A DNA stretch of 33,637 nt, from assembly GCA_028876805.1 (NCBI GenBank), contig JAGWQP010000030.1, positions 1 to 33,637 on the forward strand. The letters run 5' to 3'. The translations under genes were made by a program, and so were the position numbers. Under the pieces are notes generated by a model. It was given only the letters and a program-made list of their open reading frames with translations, did not search any database and was not told where the DNA came from. Shown here piece by piece: positions 25,643-33,637 of the stretch (position 1 is its first letter; every line of letters begins with the position of its first letter). Origin of the DNA: Acidobacteriota bacterium. GTDB lineage: Bacteria; Acidobacteriota; Terriglobia; Bryobacterales; Bryobacteraceae.

Positions 25643-26091
25643 GGGAAATCGCCGTAGAGGACAGAATACACCCACTCCTCATCTGTGGGTGGTCGCAAGA
25701 AAAGAGCCCAAGCTGCAGGAAGCCGAGCGGGACGCCGCTGCTGCGGGCCCGGCGCCGGCCGGCGATAGCGGCGCCGCTGCCGAAAAGGGCCGGTTCACCA
25801 TCAATCGCAGCGGCAACGCTCATGGGGTCCGCGACGGTCCGAACCAGCCAATGCGCGTCGATGGCAGCGAGTGGCCGAATCCACATGGAATTCGCAAAAG
25901 GTGAGCATGGCGCATTTCGCAGGCACAGGCGGTTGATCTGGCCCTGGAAGCCATGGTCACGGTGGCGCGCATGGCGGGTATCGCCATGCCGGGGCTGGCT
26001 GCTGGACTGACGAGCTCCGTGTGGTGCGGAATGTTACGCATCCCAAACGTCAAACTCCCCCCGGACGGGTACCATGGAGTGGGATAGATCT

Positions 26092-26730
26092 ATGAGTAAA
26101 CCGCTCGCCATCGCCGCTACGCTCGTCGCTGCCTTTCTCCTGGCAGCTTGTTCCGAAGCTCCCACAGCCGTCACGCCTGCAGCCAAGTCCGAAGCCGTCG
26201 AAAAGAAGGAGCCGCCACCACCCCCGATGCCGGTGACGGCCAAGACCGCGTTCTACGAAATGTACAAGCCCGTGCGCGCCTGGGCCGCTGACTTCATGCT
26301 GCTCAGCCTGGCCAGCAACGAGGTTCCGTCGTTGCCGAGCGCCGATGGCAAGTTTGGTATGTGGACCGGCATCTTCGTTTCGCCCAGCCGCAGCGAGGCT
26401 CACACCTTTACTTATTCGGTCGTCGATTCCGGTGCCACGATCCACAAAGGAGTCGAAGACCAGGGCTCGCAGGCTTGGAGCGGACCTACACCCGCCAGCC
26501 GTCCATTCCAGACGATGGACTTTGTGGTGGACTCTGATGCGGCCTATCAGACCGCCTTCGCCAAAGCTAAGGGATGGGTGGAAGCACATCCCGGCAAGAA
26601 AGCCGCCTTCACCCTGGCCAACGCATCGCGCTTCCCAACGCCGGTCTGGTACATCTTATGGGGGAATAAGACTTCCGGCTATGCCTCTTTCGTGAGTGCC
26701 AACACGGGCGCGATCGTGAAAGCGAGATAG
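26092..26730 (+). CDS. Lipoprotein of unknown function
   Basis: Lipobox MSKPLAIAATLVAAFLLAAC-S followed by Pro/Lys-rich linker KKEPPPPPMPVTAK; globular domain FVSPSRSEAHTFTYSVVDSG...NASRFPTPVWYILWGNKTSGYASFVSANTGAIVKAR. Confidence 0.75.
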   Translation: MSKPLAIAATLVAAFLLAACSEAPTAVTPAAKSEAVEKKEPPPPPMPVTAKTAFYEMYKPVRAWAADFMLLSLASNEVPSLPSADGKFGMWTGIFVSPSRSEAHTFTYSVVDSGATIHKGVEDQGSQAWSGPTPASRPFQTMDFVVDSDAAYQTAFAKAKGWVEAHPGKKAAFTLANASRFPTPVWYILWGNKTSGYASFVSANTGAIVKAR

Positions 26731-28203
26731 ATGTCGGGCGCCAGCCGCTGGCTGCTTCCGCTGTTGCTGGCGCTGTGCGTCATCCGGCTGTGGCTGATGC
26801 CGCTCCCATCGAGCTTCTGGCTCGATGAGACAGCCACCTTGTTCGTTGCCGAGCACGGCTCCCATCACTCCTCGCTGGCCGATGCCGCCCCCCAGGCGTG
26901 GCAATCCTGGTATTACCCCGTGATCCGGCTCCATGGCGCGTGGTTCGGGTTCTCCGAAGTGGCGACCCGGCTGCCTTCGGTGCTGGCGATGGCCGCATTG
27001 CTGGCGCTTTTGGCGTGGCTGTCGCGCCGTCTCATCCACCCCGAATCGTCCTGGTTCGCAGTCTTCGCATGCTTCGCTCTGCCGGGTTTCAACTACCAGG
27101 CCGCCAACGCCCGACCTTATGCGCTCGGCATGTGCGTGTTCGCCGCCGCCGTGCTGTTTCTGGTCCGATGGCTCGATTCGGGCGAGTGGCCGGACGCGAT
27201 GATGTTCGTCGCGAGCGCGGCGCTCGTGTTGTATATTCACTTGTTGTTTTGGCCTTCGTGCGTGGTCTGGGGTCTCTATGCGGCGGCACGCTTGATTGGC
27301 GGCCAGACTCCGATCAACTGGGCCCGGGGCGCGCTCGTCTTTGGATTGTTGGGTTCGGCGCTTGTGCCGGTCCTGGCTCAGTCACTGGCATTGCTCGTCG
27401 ACGTGCGGGCGCACGTGATCGCGCCGCCTCCCACCGGCCGCCAGCTTCTGCGCTCGCTCGAACTCCCGCTGGTGCTGGGCCTGCCGGCCGGTGCTTGGGT
27501 CCTCGCGCGAATCTGGCACTGGCGACCGGAGGCGACTCGTCTCTCCGCTGCGGCCAAAGTTCTCATCGCCGCCTGGTGGCTGGGCCAACCGGTCCTGCTC
27601 TTCGCGTTTTCCAGGCTGACCGGGGACAGCGTCTTTGTCCCGCGCTACCTCCAGTTGGCGCTTCCGGGCGCTGCGCTGGCGGCCACCGCGCTGGGCGTGC
27701 ATTGGATTCCATCTGCCCGGTGGAGGCAGCTCGCGGCCGCAGTCGGCCTCGGCGTGCTCATCTTCCTCGGACAATGGCGCCAGCTCTGGCCGCGACACCA
27801 CAATTCCGACTGGCGCGCCGCAGCGCGCGCCGTCAACCAGCTCGAAGCGTCGAGCGAAATGCCTGTGATCTGCCCGAGTCCATTCATCGAAGCGCGTCCG
27901 CCCGCGTGGCATCCCGACTACCCCCTGCCCGGATTCCTGTACGCTCACCTAAGCGTCTATCCGATCCGAGCGAAAACCTATCTTTTCCCATTCGAAGATT
28001 CAGCGGAAGCCGATTCCTTCGCCTCCGAGCTCGCGCGCGGTCGACTGACGCGCTCCACGCGCTTCCTGATCTATGGCTGGCAACCGCAGGTGAACTTCTG
28101 GCGCGATTGGTTCGTTCGACGGCCGGAATTCGCCGGCTGGCGCCAGCACCGCCTGGGCCCCTTTGCCGATGTCGACGTGGTGGCATTCGAAGCCCGGCCC
28201 TAG
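26731..28203 (+). CDS. GT39-like membrane glycosyltransferase (dolichyl-phosphate mannosyltransferase/ArnT-like)
   Basis: Multi-TM protein with SSFWLDETATLFVAEHG loop and GFNYQAANARPYALGMCVFAAAVLFL; immediately abuts the lipoprotein stop. Confidence 0.8.
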   Translation: MSGASRWLLPLLLALCVIRLWLMPLPSSFWLDETATLFVAEHGSHHSSLADAAPQAWQSWYYPVIRLHGAWFGFSEVATRLPSVLAMAALLALLAWLSRRLIHPESSWFAVFACFALPGFNYQAANARPYALGMCVFAAAVLFLVRWLDSGEWPDAMMFVASAALVLYIHLLFWPSCVVWGLYAAARLIGGQTPINWARGALVFGLLGSALVPVLAQSLALLVDVRAHVIAPPPTGRQLLRSLELPLVLGLPAGAWVLARIWHWRPEATRLSAAAKVLIAAWWLGQPVLLFAFSRLTGDSVFVPRYLQLALPGAALAATALGVHWIPSARWRQLAAAVGLGVLIFLGQWRQLWPRHHNSDWRAAARAVNQLEASSEMPVICPSPFIEARPPAWHPDYPLPGFLYAHLSVYPIRAKTYLFPFEDSAEADSFASELARGRLTRSTRFLIYGWQPQVNFWRDWFVRRPEFAGWRQHRLGPFADVDVVAFEARP

Positions 28204-28216
28204 CGGTTCTGGGATA

Positions 28217-30031
28217 ATGATCTCCATGTTCCGAGTCATTGGATTGGTTCTGGGCGCGGTGGTCATAGCGTCCACTCAGCCCCAAGCCGCGCCTCCGGAC
28301 GGCAAGGCGCTGTTTGAGATGTATTGTGCGGTGTGTCACCGGGCGGGAGGGGCGGATAGTCGTGCGCCGCTCGCCGAGGCGCTTCGCGAGCGGCCGAACC
28401 CTTCTATCGTCGTGGCCTTGGAAACGGGCACCATGCAAAGCGAAGGGGCAAAGCTCACCGCCGCCGAACGGCAAGCGGTCGCGGATTTTCTCTCGCCTCG
28501 TTCCGCGCCGGCCGCCCGTCCCGCGGGTGACAGTCGTTGCTCCGCCGGGGCTACCCCGCTCGCCAATCTCGACGGGTGGAACGGATGGGGCATCGATCCG
28601 GCGAACAGCCGCTTTCAGCCGGCCAGAGCCGCCGGGCTCGGTGCTCAGGATATTCCCAAGCTTAAGGTCAAGTGGGCATTCGGATTTCCCAATACGGTCA
28701 GCGTCGCCGCGCAAGTCACCGCCGTGGGCGGCCGGCTCTACTTCGGCAGCTCCGACGGAACTGTCTACTCGCTGGACGCCCGCACCGGCTGCACCTACTG
28801 GACGTTCAGCGCCGAAAGCCAGGTACGGGCCGCGATCACTGTGGCGCCGATCGGCCGGGGCGAATACGCCGCCTATTTTGGTGATGGAGGGACGACCGTT
28901 TATGCCGTGAATGCGCACACCGGCGCTTTGCTGTGGAAGACCCGCATTGACCTGCATCCCATGGCGGGCATTACGGGAGCGCCCAAACTCTACGACGGCC
29001 GCCTGTACGTGGGTGTCCGCTCCGGCGGCGAGGAAATGGCGGCGGGGGATCCCAAATACCCATGCTGCACCTTTCGCGGGAGCCTGGCAGCCCTCGACGC
29101 CGCCACGGGCAAGCTGGTATGGAAGACCTTCACAGTCACCGACCCTGCGAAGGAGACAAAAAAGAGTTCCGCCGGCACCGAACTGTTCGGACCTTCCGGC
29201 GCCGGCATTTGGTCTTCCCCGACGATTGACACGAAACGCCACGTGGTCTACGCCGGCACAGGGAACAATTACTCCGACCCTCCGACCAACACTTCCGACG
29301 CCGTCATTGCGTTCGACCTGGCGAGCGGTTCCATGCTCTGGTCGAAGCAGCTGACCGAAGACGCCTGGAACATCAGCTGTTCTCAGCCCGGCAAACCGAG
29401 CTGCCCGGAGAAGCCCGATCGCGACGTCGACGTCGGCAACTCCCCGATTTTGCGCACGCTCCCCGATGGCAAAGATATTTTGGTGGTGGGCCAGAAATCG
29501 GGCGTGGTGTTCGGCCTGGATCCCGATCAGCGCGGAGCGATCCTGTGGCACACCGCGATCGGCAAGGGCGGCGCCTTGGGCGGTATCCAGTGGGGAATGG
29601 CAGCGGACTCGGAGAACGTCTACGCACCGCTCTCCGACATCATCCCCGGGCCCGGCGGCGGCCTGTTCGCGCTCAAGATCGCCACCGGCGAAAAAGTCTG
29701 GACCGTGCCACCGTTTGAGCCAGCCTGCAAGGGCACCCGGGGATGCAGCCCTGCCCAATTGGCCGCCGCCACGCTGATTCCCGGCGTGGTCTTCTCTGGC
29801 TCCTTCGACGGGCACCTGCGCGCGCATTCGACCATCGATGGCAAACTGATTTGGGACCTCGACACGCTGCACGATTATGAGACCGTCAATGGGATCAAGG
29901 CTCATGGAGGCTCCCTGAACGTGGCCGGCCCAGCCATCGCTGGTGGCATGATGTTCGTCAATTCCGGCTACAACGTGCTGGTCGGGATGCCGGGCAACGT
30001 TCTTCTGGCGCTCTCGGTTGATGGGAATTAG
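28217..30031 (+). CDS. Exported c-type cytochrome-PQQ beta-propeller fusion (PVA dehydrogenase-like quinohemoprotein)
   Basis: GKALFEMYCAVCHRAGGADSRAPL (heme c CxxCH) then GWNGWGIDPANSRFQPARAAGLGAQDIPKLKVKWAFGFP and repeated propeller motifs (GRLYFGSSDGTVYSLDARTGCTYWTF). Confidence 0.9.
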   Translation: MISMFRVIGLVLGAVVIASTQPQAAPPDGKALFEMYCAVCHRAGGADSRAPLAEALRERPNPSIVVALETGTMQSEGAKLTAAERQAVADFLSPRSAPAARPAGDSRCSAGATPLANLDGWNGWGIDPANSRFQPARAAGLGAQDIPKLKVKWAFGFPNTVSVAAQVTAVGGRLYFGSSDGTVYSLDARTGCTYWTFSAESQVRAAITVAPIGRGEYAAYFGDGGTTVYAVNAHTGALLWKTRIDLHPMAGITGAPKLYDGRLYVGVRSGGEEMAAGDPKYPCCTFRGSLAALDAATGKLVWKTFTVTDPAKETKKSSAGTELFGPSGAGIWSSPTIDTKRHVVYAGTGNNYSDPPTNTSDAVIAFDLASGSMLWSKQLTEDAWNISCSQPGKPSCPEKPDRDVDVGNSPILRTLPDGKDILVVGQKSGVVFGLDPDQRGAILWHTAIGKGGALGGIQWGMAADSENVYAPLSDIIPGPGGGLFALKIATGEKVWTVPPFEPACKGTRGCSPAQLAAATLIPGVVFSGSFDGHLRAHSTIDGKLIWDLDTLHDYETVNGIKAHGGSLNVAGPAIAGGMMFVNSGYNVLVGMPGNVLLALSVDGN

Positions 30032-30046
30032 TCAGGAAGAGTATCG

Positions 30047-31300
30047 GTGAAGTTGGCGATGCGCGCACTCCTGGCCGCCCTGTTGGCCCTGACCGCGTGT
30101 CCGGCGGCGCGGGCTTATTCGGTCATGGCTCATGAGGCGATCATCGACGCCGCCTGGAACGACAGCATTCGTCCGCTGCTGCTGAAGCGCTTCCCCGACA
30201 TAACGGCGGGCGAGATCCAGCAGGCCCAGGCCTATGGCTACGGCGGCGCCATCATCCAGGACATGGGCTACTATCCGTTCGGAAACAAGTTCTTCAGCAA
30301 CCTGACGCATTACGTCCGGAGTGGAGAATTTGTTCTGAACCTTCTCGGCGACGCTCAGGACGTAAAGGAATTGGCGTTTGCCCTGGGCGCGCTGGCGCAC
30401 TACGTAGCCGATAGCTACGGCCATCCACAAGCCACCAACCGGGTGGTGCCGATCATGTACCCGAAACTCAAAGAGAAATTCGGTCCCGTCGTCACGTATG
30501 AAGATTCTCCGGCGGCGCACCTGAAAGTGGAGTTCTCTTTCGACGTGGTCCAGGTCGCCCAAGGCGACTATGCGCCGCAGGCCTACCACGATCACATCGG
30601 GTTTGAAGTGGCGCAAAGGGCGCTGGAGCAGGCGTTCGCCCAGACGTACTCGCTGGAGTTGACGGACGTCTTTTTCGACGAAGAGCTGTCGATCGGCACG
30701 TACCGATTCGCCATTTCCTCCGTGATCCCGACGATGACCAAGGTCGCCTGGAGCCTCAAGAAGGACGAGATCCAGAAGGCTAGACCCGGCCTGACGCGCC
30801 GGCAGTTCCTCTACCGCCTCTCGCGGTCCGAGTATCGAAAGACCTGGGGGAAGGCTTATGAGCGGCCGGGGCCGGGCGCGCGACTCCTCGCCTTCCTCAT
30901 TCGGATTCTGCCGAAAATCGGACCGCTGCGCGCGCTCACCTTTCCTGCGCCTCCCCAGCCAGCCGAGACGCTGTTCATGCGAAGCTTCAATGAGACTCTG
31001 GACGAGTACCGACGCCTTGTTGCCGCCTACGACCGGGGCGAGTTGCGGCTTCCGGACGACAACTTTGATACCGGCGGGCCGGTTCGGCCGGGCGCCTATC
31101 GCCTGACGGATGAATCTTACGCCAGACTCTTGAATGTGCTGAGCGGGAAAGTGGTGTCGGCCCAGTTGCGCGCCAACATTCTGGCGTTTTACGCCGATCC
31201 CAGTCTGCCATTTTCCACGCGCAAGAAGCGCAAGGCGTGGGAGAAGGTCCTCAGCGAGGTGAATGCCTTGAAGGACGGCAGGCTCGAGGCGCCTCGGTGA
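30047..31300 (+). CDS. Exported zinc-dependent phospholipase C-like protein
   Basis: Signal peptide LLAALLALTACPAARAYS; VMAHEAIIDAAW, GNKFFSNLTHYVRSGEFV, ALGALAHYVADSYGHPQATN (His/Asp metal motifs of the Zn_dep_PLPC family). GTG start with AGGAAGAG upstream. Confidence 0.82.
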   Translation: MKLAMRALLAALLALTACPAARAYSVMAHEAIIDAAWNDSIRPLLLKRFPDITAGEIQQAQAYGYGGAIIQDMGYYPFGNKFFSNLTHYVRSGEFVLNLLGDAQDVKELAFALGALAHYVADSYGHPQATNRVVPIMYPKLKEKFGPVVTYEDSPAAHLKVEFSFDVVQVAQGDYAPQAYHDHIGFEVAQRALEQAFAQTYSLELTDVFFDEELSIGTYRFAISSVIPTMTKVAWSLKKDEIQKARPGLTRRQFLYRLSRSEYRKTWGKAYERPGPGARLLAFLIRILPKIGPLRALTFPAPPQPAETLFMRSFNETLDEYRRLVAAYDRGELRLPDDNFDTGGPVRPGAYRLTDESYARLLNVLSGKVVSAQLRANILAFYADPSLPFSTRKKRKAWEKVLSEVNALKDGRLEAPR

Positions 31301-31391
31301 CTCATAGCAACGGCGCACCAAAAAGTTCACATCCCGCATCAAGCCGAAGCTGACCCGAGGATCTAGGATGTGGATAGCGGAGGTAAATAAG

Positions 31392-31757
31392 ATGCGTCTG
31401 GCTAAGGCTAAAGCGGCGTGGGCGCCGGTGCTCCTCGCCACTTGGGCAGCCTGGGTGATCCTGGCGCAAAACCCGTCCCCTCCTGCGACGGAGTTTCAGA
31501 TAACCGCCAAGAAATATGAGTTTACTCCCGAGACTATCCGGGTTAGCGTCGGGAATCGCGTCAAGCTCGTCATCACCGCCGAGGACCACACTCACGGGTT
31601 CAAACTCGAGGCCATGCGCATCAATGAAAAGGTGGAAAAGGGCAAGCCGGTCACAGTGGAGTTCACCCCGACCGAAGCCGGCACATTCCCGTTTGAGTGC
31701 TCCCACTTCTGCGGGCTAGGCCACAAAAAAATGAAGGGACAGCTGATCGTGGAATGA
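31392..31757 (+). CDS. Exported single-domain cupredoxin with CuA-like ligand spacing
   Basis: Signal-like MRLAKAKAAWAPVLLATWAAWVILAQ; TAKKYEFTPETIRVSVGNRVKLVITAEDHTHGFKLEAM and FPFECSHFCGLGHKKMKGQLIVE (C-x3-C-x3-H-x2-M). Confidence 0.88.
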   Translation: MRLAKAKAAWAPVLLATWAAWVILAQNPSPPATEFQITAKKYEFTPETIRVSVGNRVKLVITAEDHTHGFKLEAMRINEKVEKGKPVTVEFTPTEAGTFPFECSHFCGLGHKKMKGQLIVE

Positions 31758-31826
31758 CCCTGGTGTGACTTTAGTCATCGGACACTGGCGGATTCCGGGC
31801 TGGGGGAGACAGAGAAACCCGGGCTG

Positions 31827-32280
31827 ATGTCCGCCGCCCTCCGACTAACACGGAAGTCGGCGCCGGCCGCGCTGGGCCCCGGCATCGCGGGGCGAGTACA
31901 TCAGCACCGGACTCATTTTCATGATCCTGCCCGGAGGGTTCTTGGGCGTCTCGAAATTGCTCACGCTTCAGCAGCCGCCGGGCGGCCGGCCGGCTGGTGC
32001 CGGCCTAGATCCAGGCGCACGGGCACGCACAGATCTTCGCCGGGTCTGCCATATTCGTCCTCGGCATCGGTTTTACCGATCCCCAAGTTGAGGCGTCGCG
32101 CTCTCGGCCGGCTGAGCGTCGTGGGCGCTGCGACCCGGCATGGCCCTTCGTTAGAACTGGTATCGCGCCAGGTCTCTGGCGAGTCCTGCGGACAGTCTCG
32201 GCCGCGCTCGAATTCACACGGGTCCTGATCTTCTTACTCTCGGCGGCCGGCCAGCGGCCCGCGCTCGGCTCCCGCAAGTC
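31827..32280 (+). pseudogene. NnrS-like multi-TM membrane protein, frameshifted remnant
   Basis: Frame relay: GEYISTGLIFMILPGGFLGVSKLLTLQQPPG (frame of 31891), then PA*IQAHGHAQIFAGSAIFVLGIGF (frame of 32009, TAG where Trp is expected), then IPKLRRRALGRLSVVGAA in another frame. Confidence 0.6.
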
Positions 32281-32615
32281 GCGCCGGAAAATCGGTACTC
32301 GTGGGTGATCGCCACTTCTCTTTTGGCCTGGCCTTGCTTGTCAAATTCGGGCGCGTGCTGTGGCCGCAATCGGCGATGCGGTCTTCTCGCGATCCTGTGC
32401 GCCCTTGCGCTCCTCTGTCATCTCGTTCGCCTTTGCCGCCTCGCTCGGAGAGACGCAAATCAAGGCAACCGGCTCCCGGGCCCACCGCGTCAGAGCCAGA
32501 AAACAAAACACGATCGCGGAACAAACCAAGCCCTTCCTGGGCGGCACCACAAACCATGCGACACCAGGGTCGAAACCATCGGGCCATCCGCGCGCCGCGT
32601 GGTAAGCTGTCGTCG

Positions 32616-33637
32616 ATGCGACAGGCGTTGTCCTCGGCGCTGCTTGCGGCCGTAGCCATGGCCGCCGACATCCCTACCCAACACAACGATGTCTACCGCA
32701 CGGGAGCCAATCGTCAGGAACACGAGCTTACGCCAGCGGTCGTGCGCAGCGGGCGGTTTGGCAAGCTCTTTTCCATCAGCGTGAACGGCCAGGTCTATGC
32801 GCAGCCTCTGGTGGCCACCGGGATCGAGATCGATGGCCATGGCCCGCGCGATGTAGTCTTCGTCGCCACCATGGAGAATAACGTCTACGCGTTTGATGCC
32901 AACAGCGCGTCCGAGGCGCCTTTTTGGAAGGTCAACGTTGGCCCGCCCGTTCCGTATCAAGAGATCCCGCAAGGCATCACCACGATCGGCGACACCTACA
33001 ACATCCGGCAATGGATCGGCATCACCAGCACCCCGGTCGTCGACCGCGCGGCCGACCGGCTCTTTCTCACGGCCAAGATCAAAGAGCCAGCGGGAATCCG
33101 TTACCGCCTCTTCTCGCTCAACACCGCCAACGGAAATATCGTCCGATCCACCGAGATCACGGTGAACCAGAACGGCCGGCCCATTCCCGATTTTGCGTTC
33201 CGGCATCTGCAGCGGCCGGGCCTGCTGCTCTCAAAGGGACTGATCTATGTGGCGTTTGGCGCGCATCAGGATCCGCCCGATCAGACGGGGTGGATCCTCG
33301 CCTTCTCTGCCGAAACGCTTGAGCAGAAGTATGCCTTGGGCACGACAGAGAGAGGAAACGGAGGCGGCATCTGGCAGGCCGGCAACGGCCCCGCCGCCGA
33401 TGACGACGGCAACCTCTATTTCATGACTGGAAATGGAGACTTCAACCAGCGGGATCAACTGGGCACCAGTTTCGTCAAGGTCAGCCCGGACCTGCGCATC
33501 CTGAGCTGGTTCACCCCCGCCAATTACCGGAAGCTGAATCTGTTGGATCTCGACCTGGGATCGGCTGGACCGGTGCTGCTGCCCGATACCGGCGAGCTGG
33601 TCGGCGGCGGCAAGGAAGGCCGGTTGTTCCTGCTGAA
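32616..33637 (+). CDS. Exported PQQ-like beta-propeller protein, truncated by the window edge
   Basis: ATG 32616, open to window end (not in ORF track because it lacks a stop): MRQALSSALLAAVAMAADIPTQHNDVYRTGANRQEHELTP...GQVYAQPLVATGIEIDGHGPRDVVFVATMENNVYAFDANS...GNLYFMTGNGDFN. Confidence 0.85.
   Translation, partial: MRQALSSALLAAVAMAADIPTQHNDVYRTGANRQEHELTPAVVRSGRFGKLFSISVNGQVYAQPLVATGIEIDGHGPRDVVFVATMENNVYAFDANSASEAPFWKVNVGPPVPYQEIPQGITTIGDTYNIRQWIGITSTPVVDRAADRLFLTAKIKEPAGIRYRLFSLNTANGNIVRSTEITVNQNGRPIPDFAFRHLQRPGLLLSKGLIYVAFGAHQDPPDQTGWILAFSAETLEQKYALGTTERGNGGGIWQAGNGPAADDDGNLYFMTGNGDFNQRDQLGTSFVKVSPDLRILSWFTPANYRKLNLLDLDLGSAGPVLLPDTGELVGGGKEGRLFLL

Noticed and set aside
26656-27240. 194-aa His/Arg/Gln-rich minus-strand ORF
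   Set aside because: Composition reflects antisense of the hydrophobic GT39-like gene.
27884-29905. 673-aa minus-strand ORF
   Set aside because: Antisense to the intact GT39-like and cytochrome-PQQ genes; low-complexity Gly/Arg-rich translation typical of shadow ORFs in high-GC DNA.
30032-31441. 469-aa minus-strand ORF
   Set aside because: Antisense to the Zn-dependent PLC-like gene, which has a signal peptide, RBS and conserved motifs.
1-33637. CRISPR array, tRNA/rRNA, transposase, integrase or prophage
   Set aside because: No regularly spaced repeats, tRNA-like folds, DDE/recombinase motifs or phage structural genes were recognised by reading; a tRNAscan/Infernal run would be needed to exclude small RNAs.

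Overview
High-GC bacterial chromosomal window. The many exported beta-barrel and PQQ-propeller proteins suggest an Acidobacteria-like organism (inference only). No rRNA, tRNA, CRISPR array, transposase or phage gene was recognised. From left to right: the C-terminal end of an acyl-CoA dehydrogenase; a minus-strand cassette read as tryptophanase/TPL-like lyase > short ModB-like permease > highly divergent ModC-like ATPase > FmdE-family Zn-ribbon protein > ThiE; an exported porin-like protein; an MCDYSL-type conserved hypothetical; a CDF transporter without an obvious start codon; a PQQ dehydrogenase; a TonB-receptor C-terminal remnant; PAP2 phosphatase overlapping a full TonB-receptor-like protein; a run of exported small proteins and hydrolases (PEBP, ABM-like, two alpha/beta hydrolases); a PadR pseudogene; a tightly packed minus-strand acyl-CoA degradation operon (ligase > CaiB/AMACR-like > ACAD > thiolase > HCDH with a degenerate hydratase domain); a lipoprotein plus GT39-like enzyme; a cytochrome c-PQQ fusion; a Zn-dependent PLC-like protein; a single-domain exported cupredoxin with a CuA-like ligand pattern; an NnrS-like pseudogene; and a PQQ-propeller protein running off the right edge. 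The best candidate for something undescribed is the ModB/ModC/FmdE cassette. Its ATPase keeps Walker A but has lost the Q-loop Gln, the LSGGQ signature, the Walker B catalytic Glu (DEP to DHP) and the H-switch His.
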